Source: Craterostigma plantagineum
Taxonomy: Eukaryota; Streptophyta; Magnoliopsida; Lamiales; Linderniaceae
Length of the DNA stretch: 64,000 nt
Direction of reading: 5' to 3'
Assembly: GCA_027422505.1 (NCBI GenBank)
Contig: JAPQWV010001370.1
Location: forward strand, 29,001-93,000
Shown: one piece after another, positions 10,325 to 20,881 of the stretch
Position numbering within the stretch: position 1 is the stretch's first letter
Layout of the letters: every line of letters starts with the position of its first letter
Program-made: the position numbers and the translations under genes
Notes under the pieces: model-generated
Databases searched by the model: none
What the model saw: the letters and a program-made list of their open reading frames with translations, nothing else
Told to the model about the DNA's origin: nothing

Positions 10325-11038
10325 GTGTGGAAATTAGTACCCCGTCCGCATGAGAAAACTGATATCGGTACGAAATGGGTATTTAAGAACAAAAAGAATG
10401 AAGATGGCGAAGTGATCAGGAACACGGGAAGATTAGTTGCAAAGGGATATAACCAACAGGAAGGCATCGGCTACGATGAGACATATGCTCCTGTTGCCCG
10501 AATCGAAGCCATTCGTCTCTTATTGGCTTACGCAGCTCATAAGGACTTCAAGGTGTATCAAATGGATGCTAAGACCACATTTCTCAACAGTGTACGACAA
10601 GAAGAAGTCTATGTCGCTCAGCCAGAAGGCTTCGCTGGTCAAGAACACCCCGATCACGTCTATCGATTGGATAAAGCTCTCTACGGACTAAAACAAGCCC
10701 CACGAGCTTGATATGATGTCTTGAGTGACTTCCTCATAATGTCAGGATTTATCCGAGGAACAATCGATATGACGCTCTTCATCAAATGGCAAGACAAGGA
10801 TCTGATGGTCGTCCAGGTTTACGTCGACGACATCATTTTTGGTTCTACTACGGCTTTGTAAGAAGTTTGGAGATCTCACGAAGAGTAAATTCGAAATGAG
10901 CCACATGGGAGAGATGTAATTCTTCCTAGGACTTCAAGTCAGGCAACTCGATGATGGGATATTTATCAGTCAAACTAAGTACATCAAGGACATCTTGAAA
11001 AGGTTCCATCAAGATCAGAGCAAGCCCCTTAACACTCC
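10325..11038 (+). pseudogene. pol: Copia D reverse transcriptase
   Basis: [49 protein letters not shown] and [10 protein letters not shown] are the standard copia blocks; the polymerase site YVDD is intact at 10820-10831. A stop replaces Trp after QAPRA (10709) and further stops or frameshifts follow at 10858 and 10917. The enzyme copies element RNA into cDNA. Confidence 0.85.
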
Positions 11039-11759
11039 ATGTCAACAAGCTGCAAGTTGGATGCGGATCCCGCAGGAAAATCGGTCGACATTACACTCTA
11101 TCGCTGCATAATTGGATCTCTTCTCTACCTAACTTCTAGCCGACCGGACATCATGCTTTCCACCTGTCTCTGTGCCCGGTTCCAAGCCAATCCCAAGGAA
11201 TCCCACATGCTTGCGGTGAAGCGTATTCTTCGCTACCTCAAGGGCACATGTACCTTAGGACTATGGTATCCTAAAGGTACGAACTTCAAACTTATCAGCT
11301 ACACTGACGTTGATTATGTAGGTTGCCCAATGGACAGGAAAAGCACCTCCGGTGGCGCTCAATTTCTAGGTGAAAAGCTAGTCTGCTGGTCATCCAAAAA
11401 GCAAAATTGCGTCTCAACTTCGACGGCTGAAGCTGAATATGTCGCAGCCGCCAGCTGTTGCGCGCAGATGCTGTGGATGCGGATGCAGCTTCGCGATTAT
11501 GGGTACAATTTAAATAACATACCCATATATAGTGACAGCCAAAGTGCCATTGCGATTACGTGCAATCCCCGTTCACCATTCACGCACGAAACACATAGAC
11601 ATTAGATATCACTTTATCAAAGATCACGTAGAAAAGGGTACAATCAACGTGTATTTTGTGAACACGGAGTATCAATTAGCCGATATTTTCACCAAGCCAT
11701 TAGATGAAAAACGATTCCAATTCCTTGTCGGAAAATTAGGCATGTTGAATCTCCCGTGA
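11039..11759 (+). pseudogene. Copia D RNase H
   Basis: SRPDIMLSTCLCARFQANPK, AVKRILRYLKGT, YTDVDYVGCPMDRKSTSGG (Asp), STAEAEYVAAASC (Glu), IYSDSQSAIAI (Asp) and, after one frameshift near 11570, KHIDIRYHFIKDHVEKG and LADIFTKPLDEKRF. The pol reading ends with TGA at 11757-11759. RNase H removes RNA from the hybrid during reverse transcription. Confidence 0.85.
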
Positions 11760-14700
11760 TATGTGCTTTACCTGATCTTCCGTGCTATCACATGCTCTAT
11801 TCTATGTGTTTTCCATGCTCATTTTTCATATCTTGCATGAAAATAAAATAAAAATAAAATAAACTATACATATACCTATAATTAAGGGGGATGACGGATC
11901 CTTTAGGATGCTTCGGTCTAAGTCACGTAGAATTTTTCCCTACATACGACTGATTCAACTGCTTAATTCTGTCAGTCTAAGTCACATTCTTGTGTCTAAA
12001 GGTATTTAGTTTAATCCACTAGACACAAAATCACCCTTCAAATGTGAGGTCTCTAGCCTTTCAATTTTCTTTGTTTGGATCTATCTCTCGAGTGAGTGAT
12101 ACTTGGCTTCATACTCGCCTTTCTTTAGATTAGGAAAATGATTTGGGGATTTAGGTAATCCCTTACTCGGCCTTATATAATCCTTTCCAATACCATAGTC
12201 CTTAGTCACCCACTTTGGACCTTCTCCGAATTCCTTTTCTTCATTTGAAATCCATTCCAACCCTCAACCGTTTTACTCTTCGAATAGTTGTTCAAACGAG
12301 AAAAGTAGGGGGAGAAAATAAAAAAAGACGAGAAGATGACAAAAGAAGGCAATGCTCAATGCACAAAAACAGACCAAAGGAACCTGCTTTTGGAAACTAC
12401 AAAAAGAAGGCATGGATCCTACTGTGAACTTCTCCATCGATAATCTCCTACGCTTGTCAGAACGGCTGGATAGAGGAGCACCACGAAGTGAACTTCTCCA
12501 ACGATAATCCGGTCTTATATCGGGAAACGAGAAGAGGAGCGCAGCCTTGGGTATGAATTTCATAACTGTGAACTTCTCCAGATTGATAATCTCTGAAATC
12601 TCTCCAGGGTAAGAGAAGAGGAGCACGGTATCGGCCCGAGAACCAACAAGAAGAACTTCGCCTACGATAATCTCTGAAACCTCTCCAGGGTAAGAGAAGA
12701 GGGGATTGAAAAGATGAAATTTTTTGCGGAAAGAAAAGAAGGAGACGGACGCAGAAATGGAAAACGAAAAAGATAACCTCAACTTTCTCTCTAAATTCCT
12801 TCCTTTCTGAGTCATAGCCAAATTCAACCCTTAAAAGTCCCTTCAATTCCAAAAAACAACGATCTCTCGCTCAGGTGAAATGATTAAAAATGCCTCGAAC
12901 AAAGGTAAATTGACTTAAAAATTACTTGTGTTGACGAGCGATATAAATATAAAATCCCCGAGTCCAAAATAATAGAGTGCTAGAGTGAACTTAGTGAGAG
13001 TGGTCAAAATGGATCACTCTATGAACCTAAGACTTTAGTTTGATGACTATACTTGACGGCAGTGTGTTTTTCAAGTGTCATAAGAAAATTTAGGCGTGAC
13101 GATCTATTGAAGTAAAATAATATGACCGCATACTATTATAAATATTAATATGAAAAAATCGAAAAAATCGCACATTTTGAATGCATATTTAACTTACATT
13201 GGTATTGAATTCAATAAAATGCGAATATTTGATTTTGCTCTTAACCTCGCGCAAATCTTTATTACATGTTTAGGGGAACATGTATCTAGTCTAAATTGAT
13301 TAATTGTGTGTCATAATGATTGTTACTTGTATTGATTTGCGTGATTACGTGATAAATCGATATAGGTGCACTATTTGAGGGGGAGCATCTACAATGATTC
13401 CATGTTTTGAGCTCCAAATATTTTTGATGTTCCTTCTTTAAGTGTTGCAGAAATTTTCGTTTTTGATTTGCTATGGACAATGCTTAGAGAACTTCACAAA
13501 GTTTCATGTTCGTGAACTCAAGACATTGGTAAAGCAATTCAGGGGGAGCCTTATTAAAACAATTACTTCCTAATTAACTCTAACATTCTCGACATTTTGC
13601 TCTAAGTACTGCAGAATTCGAAGATCAATTTTGGAGGCTGATGTCATTACTTCGAAAATACAGGGAGTTAACTGCGCTTCCGTTTATACTTAGGGGGAGT
13701 AATTTTGTGGTTTTATATTGAAACTTTGGTCAATCTGAAAATTTAGGAGAAACTTACGATCGAATAATTGGATGAAGAGTAATTTTCAATTCCAATTTTC
13801 TCGTGCATAAATAGTGATTGTCCTGAATTTTACCTCAATCGCAAAACTTATGGTCGAGAAATTGACTAGGAGATAAATTTTTCAATTCAAAGTTTCTCGA
13901 GCGTAAACAGTAGTGGGCCTCATCTATAGTTTCTCGAGCAAAAACAGTGTTGGGCCTGATCTATTTCACTAGCGAAAATGTCCCATCAAAAACCCAAAAC
14001 ATCTAATCCACTCATTAATTAAAAATTCACTTTTTGCAGTCGAAAAGTTTTTACGCAAAACCCTTACACGAATACCAACAGTCGAATATTTTTCTCTCAC
14101 GCAAAACTCATTCGAAAGAGAGAATCTCAAAATCAAACTTGTTCTTTTATTTTCAATTCTTAACTGTCTTTTAGAGGTAGATTCGACTATTTTTATGTGT
14201 TTGTGTATTGATTTTTTCCAATAGCATCCACATTCTGGAATTTTTCGTTTGACGTGTGATTTTATTTCTCGACTGTGATATATATGAAAAACCGTAGGTT
14301 ATTTTGCAGGATTTAGAGCTTGTTTTGTGATTATTTGATACGATCTCTGCTTAAAATGACTATCTTAAGGTTTTTCGATCAAACGGGTAGGATAAATTTT
14401 TGATCATCTGCGTTTTAGAGTTCAATTACTTAGCCTCGACTATCTGAGTTTTTGAACACATGAAGAGATCGAAGAACTTTCTCGATCGCAAATTGTTCCA
14501 ATTGGATTTAAATTTAATTGGAGTACTGTTTGTGTAGTAAAAGATTTTCGTTCACTGAATTTTGACTTAGTCGACAAGTTAAGTAACGCAGTTTGCCAAT
14601 ACACTTACCATCGAGAAATTCAATTAGAATTTTATGCAAGCGAAAAATTAACGCATAGAATAGGTAGAAGGATAATTCGAGTGCAAAACTTGCTATCGCA

Positions 14701-15390
14701 AAATAATTTTTGATCTCATTTCAATTTCGATCGACAATTTTAGCGGCGATAAAATTAATTTTATCAACGATAAATTTCTCGATCGTCAAACTTCGCAGCG
14801 AAAAACTTACTTACAATCGAAAAACTTTCCCGCTCAACTAAAGTTGTAACGAAATTTTTTTTCTAAGCGAGAAAAATTTTTCGATCGTAAATTTGCGCGG
14901 ATTTCAATCTTCACAATCGCAAATTTACACAGGATTTTTCTCGAGCGTGAAATTTCTCGGCTACAGTGACATAAATAACGTTCCAACACTTAGTAAAACT
15001 TTCTAAGTCTTTTTCACTGTTGCAAAATCTAGCGAATAAAATTCTCGATCGTAAAATGGAACAGAAATTCTATATTTGAATTCAGCACTTAGGAAATTAA
15101 ACTGAGAAGTTTTAATTCTCGCATAATAAAAACAACGGAGTGAATAGTGACTTCAAACACTTAGAATATTTTTCGATTGAACTAAACTATATCATATATA
15201 CTTATGTCGAAAAAAATTCTTTTCAAATCATCACTCACTTCGTATGACCTATGTGCCACATATCTGTTTTCCAAGTGCCAAATTATCAAACATAGTATCA
15301 CATGCTGGAACATTATGGTTTGATAAAAACAATATTTTCGATGCAAATTGCGTATTTTGAACTAATGATATGTGATTTCCCATTAATTTC
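11760..15390 (+). other. Family D post-pol spacer (copy D1)
   Basis: There is no protein-coding gene in this 3.6-kb stretch. An inverted homologue exists at 20882-23210, clear around AGGATGCTTCGGTCTAAGTC, TTCAAACGAGAAAAG and the GGGGGAG tracts, so this is a normal part of the element and not an unrelated insertion. It holds a four-copy tandem repeat (12425-12706), three GGGGGAG tracts (13377, 13541, 13692), a TATA-like ATATAAATA (about 12941) and, towards the extra ORF, many copies of a TTTCTCGATCGTAAA-like motif. Confidence 0.65.
12425..12706 (+). repeat. Degenerate tandem repeat, 4 copies
   Basis: Copies starting GAACTTCTCC or GAACTTCGCC occur at about 12426, 12490, 12570 and 12653, each followed by CGATAATC (or GATAATC) and, in the last two, CTCTCCAGGGTAAGAGAAGAGG. 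Spacing is 64, 80 and 83 bp. The other family-D spacer (20882-23210) appears to lack it. Confidence 0.65.
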
Positions 15391-18300
15391 AGCTCGACCT
15401 GAGAACTTTCAGATGCCCAGAGGAGATAATTGTGTCTATCCTAAAAGGCCATCCCCTCTGGCATGCTCTCACGACAACTGCCTCTGTATCGATATCTACC
15501 TTCAGCAGTTTTGGGGGAGGATCACAAGTCATGTGATTGAGGGAGCGTACAGCTTCACTACTGTGCTTGGGACTAGGCATATCAACATGACCAAGAACAC
15601 TTTCAGCCTCATTCTCGACCTCCATACAATCACAATTATGACCCACTACCATCAGACGCTGAGATGATTCACGATTTCCTCCAGATCGGGTACCGTCCGC
15701 CGCTCACCAAGCGAGCTCAGATGCAGAGCAACGGGATTCCCCATCCGTGGAAGACACTTTTTGGAATAATCAATAAGTGTATGTCACCAAAGCATGCAGG
15801 CTTCGACAAAGGCAACGGCAACATCCTCCGGTTTTTTCACGGAGTAATGTTCTCACGAAATTACAATTTCGTTCAACTGATCTGGGACGACCTCGCAGAA
15901 CAAATCAGACAGAAAGAGAACAAACGGTCCAAAACTGCGTCGTACGCGAGATGGTTCTCCGTTATCATTCGAAAATTCAAGGAACTACATGAGGACATCC
16001 CTCTCTTGCCTCCTGGAGGAAATTACCAGCCCCCACGTTTGAAGTTCTTCCATCACCCGAAGCTCACGGATCTGGAACAACCGTCGATGGCAATTCCGTT
16101 TTAGCTGCTCCGTCTCGCCGACCCCTGGGGAGACACCTATAAGCTCTACTGTCGGGAAAATCATCTTACTGAGTAGATGATTCAAAGGCCCCCGACAGAT
16201 TTCAACGTCAGCCCTCCACAGCCACAACAGTCGCATGCTAGTCCTGAAGACACGATGATTGATAAAGTGGCTCATGAACTAGAGATGGAGCCCCCAACTC
16301 ACGAGGAAACAATGCCAGATGTTGAGTACACGCAAATAGATGTTGTGGCTCAAGAGTTGGAACTCGAAGCTCCACAAGTATCACTTGGTCCTGAAGTGCC
16401 CATTCATGTCAGCGCGCTCGAAGTACCTATTGAGGAGGTACTATCTCAAGGAGCTTTGCTCGAGGCAGATGCGGGGGACACCTCACCAACACCGGCTACT
16501 ACACTGGAGACAGATGCTCTAATCTCAAGGATTCAGCCCTCCGAGCCTCAGATGACGGAACCAGCCAATGAGGATGTTGAACGAGAACTCTCATCTCACA
16601 TGGCTACCTCATCAGCCACCAAGTCAGATGAGGAGATCCAACTAATAAGGACTCCGAGACGACTAAGTGTATCATTTGAGTCCATCTTCCCTGTCATCAC
16701 CACCACATCTGACATCGCGTCGATCTTACCGTCAAGCGCTACGGACATACCTTCGCTCAATCTTGAGCCGCCGCACAACTTACAGATGTCTGGTTCGCAG
16801 GTTCACTCAGAACCTGCCGAAACACCCATAGAGGAGAATCTTCAAGATTCGACTCAAGGATTGGGTGGAAGTCTCGAACAGTCACAACCTCAAGTGACCG
16901 CGAGCCAACCCGAGGAGCGGGTGTTAGCCCTAGGGTTGTCAACAGGCGACATCAGTCGATCTGGTACATCTACGACGGAGGCGTCCGTCCCATTGTGACA
17001 GAAGATCGACTTCAAGCCACTCTCTCCGAGGCATTTAAGTCCTTTGAAGATAAGATCATGGAGAGCGTGCGTACAGCAATCGAGACGTCCCCCAAGATCG
17101 TGGGAAAGCACCCATCTCGGAGCCGTCTTCCTCACAAATCATCCTCACACCCGTACAACCCACACGTAGCACACCCATCCCCACACCCATCCTCACCCAC
17201 AACCTCATCAACCCCGCAACAGTACCTATCAGCGACCTCCACTCCATCTTAGTCGCCCGCCTACAAGAGCTGACCACTCGAACGTCGAAAGAAGAAGATC
17301 TCTTCCTCCGTCTCGTTGACCGTCTTGACCCGACAGAAACATGTCGAGGCCAAAGCTCTCACTCCATACGCCAACATGACGACCCAGATGATCAAGGTCG
17401 TCATGAGGGGGAGAAAAGGCCTCGTATACATACACAAAGTCAAGGACGAAGCTCGGGCGCCATGCAGACAAGCGCTGGAGCCGCTGAAACCACACAACCC
17501 ACTACCCAAACAACCACCACCACGCACCGCACTACTCTAACCCAAACCCAAATCGACCCACCGTCCTTCACCCTAAGCACGCCTCCGCCCACACCACTGA
17601 CTTTCACAAGCCCCTTGCTTCCGGAAGAAGAAGCAAGTGATGCCATGCTCATAGACCTAGCACGGACTCAAGCAACTCCATCAACTGCTCCTGACCAATC
17701 GGGACCATCTAGAAGTGGAGTCAACCCACATGAGATCCTTGACAAATACATATTCGAAGGACAGTGGATGACCCACTCCATGCCCGAAGAGCATCAGAGA
17801 CAACGGCTCAAGGACGTTCGACAGTTCCTGCAGCAAGCTTCGGTTGACCTTGTGCTCATAGAAGACGCTGAACTTCAGGAAGGTGAAGATCATGAAGCAT
17901 ATCTCCCAGGGATACCCGAGCTGATTGCTCAGAGAGTGGATCCCCCTCCAAGAATGATGTTCAAATGGATACGCCATGGGAGAACATTAGAATAGAAATT
18001 CCCTTTCTTGAAGAAGTTCGGGAAAACATATGGAGGTCACCAATAAAGTAAAGAAGTTGAACGAATTCGAGCTCAGAGGGATATCTCACTGGGATCAGCA
18101 AAAGAGAATGACATATCTTTGGACGCTGACCCATCTCGGACTACATGTGAGGATGAAGATGACTAAAGCTCAAGCAAGGAATCGTTACAAGAGTCTATCA
18201 TCGATCTGCCAGCTGCTAAGTGTCTACTGCACCAAAGGAGGACTTCCAACACCATTCTATGTAATTGAGCGAGCAGATAGAACTCGAGAAGAACTCAGCG

Positions 18301-18901
18301 AGAGCGACCTACCCTACCTTCCTTACGAAGAGGTGTACCGTCTCTACCATCTCTACGTAGAAAGTGCAAGGGTCCTCAAGGCTTCATCAAGAAAGAATGA
18401 CTCGAGGGACTCTACCGGTTCATGATGCGCCAAATCAAGTATTTCGTCGCGCACCACCTTCAGATGGCTCTAGAGAGCAACATGAAGAAGGTCAACATGA
18501 TCGCTCCGCTCAACAAAGGACCTGAGATCGAAAGGCTTCCCAACAATCACGTGCACATCAGCTCAGTCCTAGGCATCACCTACCACAATCCAATCGCGAA
18601 GAAGAATTGGATGATGCTGAAGACTGAGATCCACAAATTCTGTGATGGGACGCTCAAGGTCATCAGGAGGAATATAGAGCAGAGGCTGGAAGAAATCAAC
18701 AGAGACACGATGCTGAGGATCCATCGGTTCGTAAGAGAACAACCTCTGATGCTGGAACTCCTTGATGACATCGAGGAGCGCCTGGAGCTGCAAAATAGTC
18801 TAGGCAACTTTGAGCATGCACTGGGCTTGAGAAGATCGTACTTTGCCCGACGAGGACAAATGGAACTGAAGAGCAATCAAGCACAAAGGGGGAGATTGTA
18901 G
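15391..18901 (+). pseudogene. Extra ORF of copia family D (copy 1)
   Basis: Located between pol and the 3' LTR. N-terminal block: TFRC and ILKGHPLWHALT, then after a shift near 15490 IYLQQFWGRITSHVIEG, FLQIGYRPPLTKRAQMQ, WKTLFGIINKCMSPKHAGFD and SYARWFSVIIRKFKEL. The middle is long, acidic and Pro/Ser/Thr-rich (about 16180-17650). The C-terminal block has DKYIFEGQWMTHSMPEEHQR, FELRGISHWDQQKRMTYL and a helical tail (RNIEQRLEEINRD, LLDDIEERLELQ). Frameshifts or stops occur near 15490, 15664, 16104, 16998, 17250, 17995 and 18422. The start codon region is deleted. The final stop (18899-18901) lies inside the 3' LTR. I recall similar post-pol ORFs in plant copia elements, notably in Asteraceae; function unknown. 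Confidence 0.75.
18885..18896 (+). promoter_or_regulatory. Polypurine tract of copy D1
   Basis: AAAGGGGGAGA lies immediately before the TGTAGAGA start of the LTR and doubles as the last codons of the extra ORF. Confidence 0.85.
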
Positions 18902-19246
18902 AGACTATATTTTATTGTGCTTGATTTCATTAGTTGTCCTTGTAATTTTGGGCTTTATTTGTATTAGTCCATAGATTAGGACTAGTTTGTTATTTATACC
19001 AAGCTTGTTTGGTATAAATACTTGTACAAACAATTGAGCTGAATACAGAAAATTAGAGAATCAATCCAAAAGGCTTTTGAATTAAATTCTAGAGAGAGAA
19101 ACAGCAAAAACTTTCTCACACTAACTGTTTCTCTCTCGTGTTCTTCGAAGAGAGGTTTTCGATCGAAATTCAATTTCTATCATTATAGTCGATTACCTTA
19201 GAATTCATGCCTAGGATTGTTTGAGTTGATACTCGAGGACCTAACA
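18897..19246 (+). repeat. 3' LTR of copy D1 (350 bp)
   Basis: It begins TGTAGAGACTATAT after the polypurine tract and ends GAGGACCTAACA. Length and sequence match the other family-D LTRs at 20531-20881 (inverted), 33961-34310 and 48571-48868. It contains a TATA-bearing palindrome at 18993-19018. No primer site follows; the next base is inverted gag, so this LTR is a 3' terminus. Confidence 0.9.
18993..19018 (+). promoter_or_regulatory. TATA-containing palindrome in LTR
   Basis: TTTATACCAA and TTGGTATAAA form perfect 10-bp arms around a 6-bp loop. The right arm contains the probable TATA box (GTATAAATA) for element transcription. Confidence 0.65.
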
Positions 19247-19361
19247 CTTCTGCCTGTTTCTTTAGCTCTATAAAGTTCAGAAGCCGGCTTCTCCAAACTG
19301 TATATTCGCCTCTCTTGAGTATCGGGGGACGATTGTCGTTTCCAAGTGAGTAGGCGTCCAT
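19247..19361 (-). pseudogene. gag: Copia D gag, N-terminal 38 codons
   Basis: The frame starts MDAYSLGNDNRPPILKRGEY and reaches LNFIELKKQAE before the junction. The same start is seen at 35321 in copy D4. This is the N-terminus of a UBN2-type copia gag, the structural protein of the particle. Confidence 0.8.
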
Positions 19362-20515
19362 TTCTTCTTCGAGTTGATGTAGGATCTTCATTTGTTGTTT
19401 TGTTGGTTTGAATTTCGATGTAATGTGCTTGACAAGTAGCAAATTTGTTAGTAGTGTTTGATTCCAAAATGATCGAGGACTATTTTTTATTCAATCTTTA
19501 AAGTTTGACCAAAAATAATTTCTTCGACTTAAAGGCATAGTACTATTTTCGCGCGTCAGGTACTGTTGAAAATTTTAGAGCGTAAATTATTTTTGATTTG
19601 AATGTTATATTGCGACGAAAAGCTGTGTAAACAGTGAAATCAATCGTAAAATTATTTTGTGAAGTTTTGCGATCAAAAAATTTTAAACGTCGAGATTGTT
19701 GAGCAGAATCCACAATAAAGACAATGTTGACTTGCAAAATTGACTAAGTTTTTCGAGCATAAAATTTCTTTAATTGATTTTGGTCGTCAAAGAATAGTAC
19801 CCGAAGGAGTTTCTTGCTGAGTCAAATCTAATTGGTTGACCAAAAAATTTTACGAGCAAGAATCAAATATGTCTGACCGACAAAGTTTTCGAGAGAAAAA
19901 GTTTTGCACGGGGGTCAACATAGTCAATTCCTGTCGAAATTTTAATGCTCAATAATTTTTCTTAACATGTTGACAACAGCGACTTCAGTAACTAATGAGT
20001 ATTCTGATTGAGCAAGATTTCTCGCACGGAGATTTTTGATTGCGAAATTAATTTCGATCGAAGACTCGACGAGAAAAATTGAAATTCACAGTTTAAATAC
20101 AGAATACGATTTTAACACAGGTTCAAGCAAATACTGGAAATTAATCGATGAAACTGCAGGTATATGCTCGAAGTAAGCTACTGAGTACTCACAAACAGAA
20201 CATTAAACATGTTTTAAAGCAAATGATGTTCAATTCGACAAAAATCAGAACATTTCATACTGTTTTCGCACGAATAGTGAAATCACATAATCGAGAATTC
20301 AGCTTAAACCATGATTCTGATTGCTACCGATCTAATCCTGATTGATTTATACTACTTCGACTAGCATAGAAACATCAAATTCAGATCTATTAAGCAAATA
20401 ATTAATTAAATCAGATAGAAAATCGTTTTTCGCGCCAAACTGTTCTTCGATGGAACAGTACCTGATTTCCAAATCGATCCAATTCTAACAATTCAGCTTC
20501 AAACAGATACGAATC
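19362..20515 (-). other. 5' leader of copy D2
   Basis: Non-coding, AT-rich leader between primer site and gag start, with repeated TTTCGATCG/CTCGATTG-like motifs. It is homologous in position and style to 34326-35320 and 48963-50009. No ORF of note. Confidence 0.6.
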
Positions 20516-20530
20516 TGCTCTGATACCAAT
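20516..20530 (-). promoter_or_regulatory. Primer binding site of copy D2
   Basis: The minus strand reads ATTGGTATCAGAGCA directly after the LTR end. It is complementary to the 3' end of plant initiator tRNA-Met and primes minus-strand cDNA. Confidence 0.9.
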
Positions 20531-20881
20531 TGTTAGGTCCTGAATTATTAACTCTAAGATCCTAGACTTCATTCCTTAGTTAATCGATTAAAATTATTTA
20601 GAATTCAAATTTCGATCGGGAAACTCATTCCAAACCTTGGGAGAGAATTCGCTTTGTGAGATGAAGATTTCTGACTTTTTCTCTCTTGAAATTGTATTGG
20701 CAGCCCTTCGGATCAATTTTCTAAAATCTTCTATTAGTCAGAATGTTTGTACATCTATTTATACCAAAGATACTTGGTATAAATAACAAACTAAGTCCTA
20801 AACGGTGGACTATTACAATAAACATCCCAATCTACGAGGACAGCTAATTAAATCAACGCACAATTAATCTGATATCCTACA
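20531..20881 (-). repeat. 5' LTR of copy D2 (351 bp, inverted)
   Basis: On the minus strand it begins TGTAGGATATCAG, carries the TTTATACCAA/TTGGTATAAA palindrome (20758-20783) and ends AGGACCTAACA next to the primer site. The opposite flank is the post-pol spacer of copy D3, which suggests that D2 inserted there. Confidence 0.9.

Larger units (their letters stand above)
9277..19246 (+). mobile_element. Ty1-copia family D element, 5'-truncated (copy D1)
   Basis: In order: integrase C-terminal half, linker, reverse transcriptase, RNase H (to 11759), a 3.6-kb non-coding spacer, a large extra ORF (15391-18901), polypurine tract and 350-bp LTR. The 5' LTR, gag, protease and first half of integrase are lost at the 9276 junction. 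Its right end (CCTAACA at 19246) touches inverted family-D gag, so it probably inserted into that older copy. Confidence 0.75.
19247..20881 (-). mobile_element. Ty1-copia family D, 5' end only (copy D2, inverted)
   Basis: On the minus strand: LTR (20881-20531), primer site, 1.15-kb leader and the first 38 codons of gag, cut at 19246/19247 by the 3' LTR of copy D1. The order is that of an intact 5' end, so copy D2 was probably full-length before D1 inserted into its gag. Confidence 0.8.

Noticed and set aside
12215..12427. Possible small conserved ORF (VQTRK-GGE) shared with 22424-22681
   Set aside because: Both copies would start with TTG and not ATG, and similarity is explained by the homologous spacer. 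Without substitution analysis it cannot be called coding.
12273..12852. Two overlapping minus-strand ORFs over the spacer tandem repeat
   Set aside because: They are antisense to the element, follow the tandem repeat, and read Ser/Phe-rich sequence from purine-rich DNA; no support for coding.
11891..13020. TGACGG after a GGGGGA tract as the start of a 3' LTR directly behind pol
   Set aside because: The true family-D LTR (350 bp, with primer site in three copies) is different and occurs after the extra ORF at 18897. The homologous inverted spacer also continues past this point.
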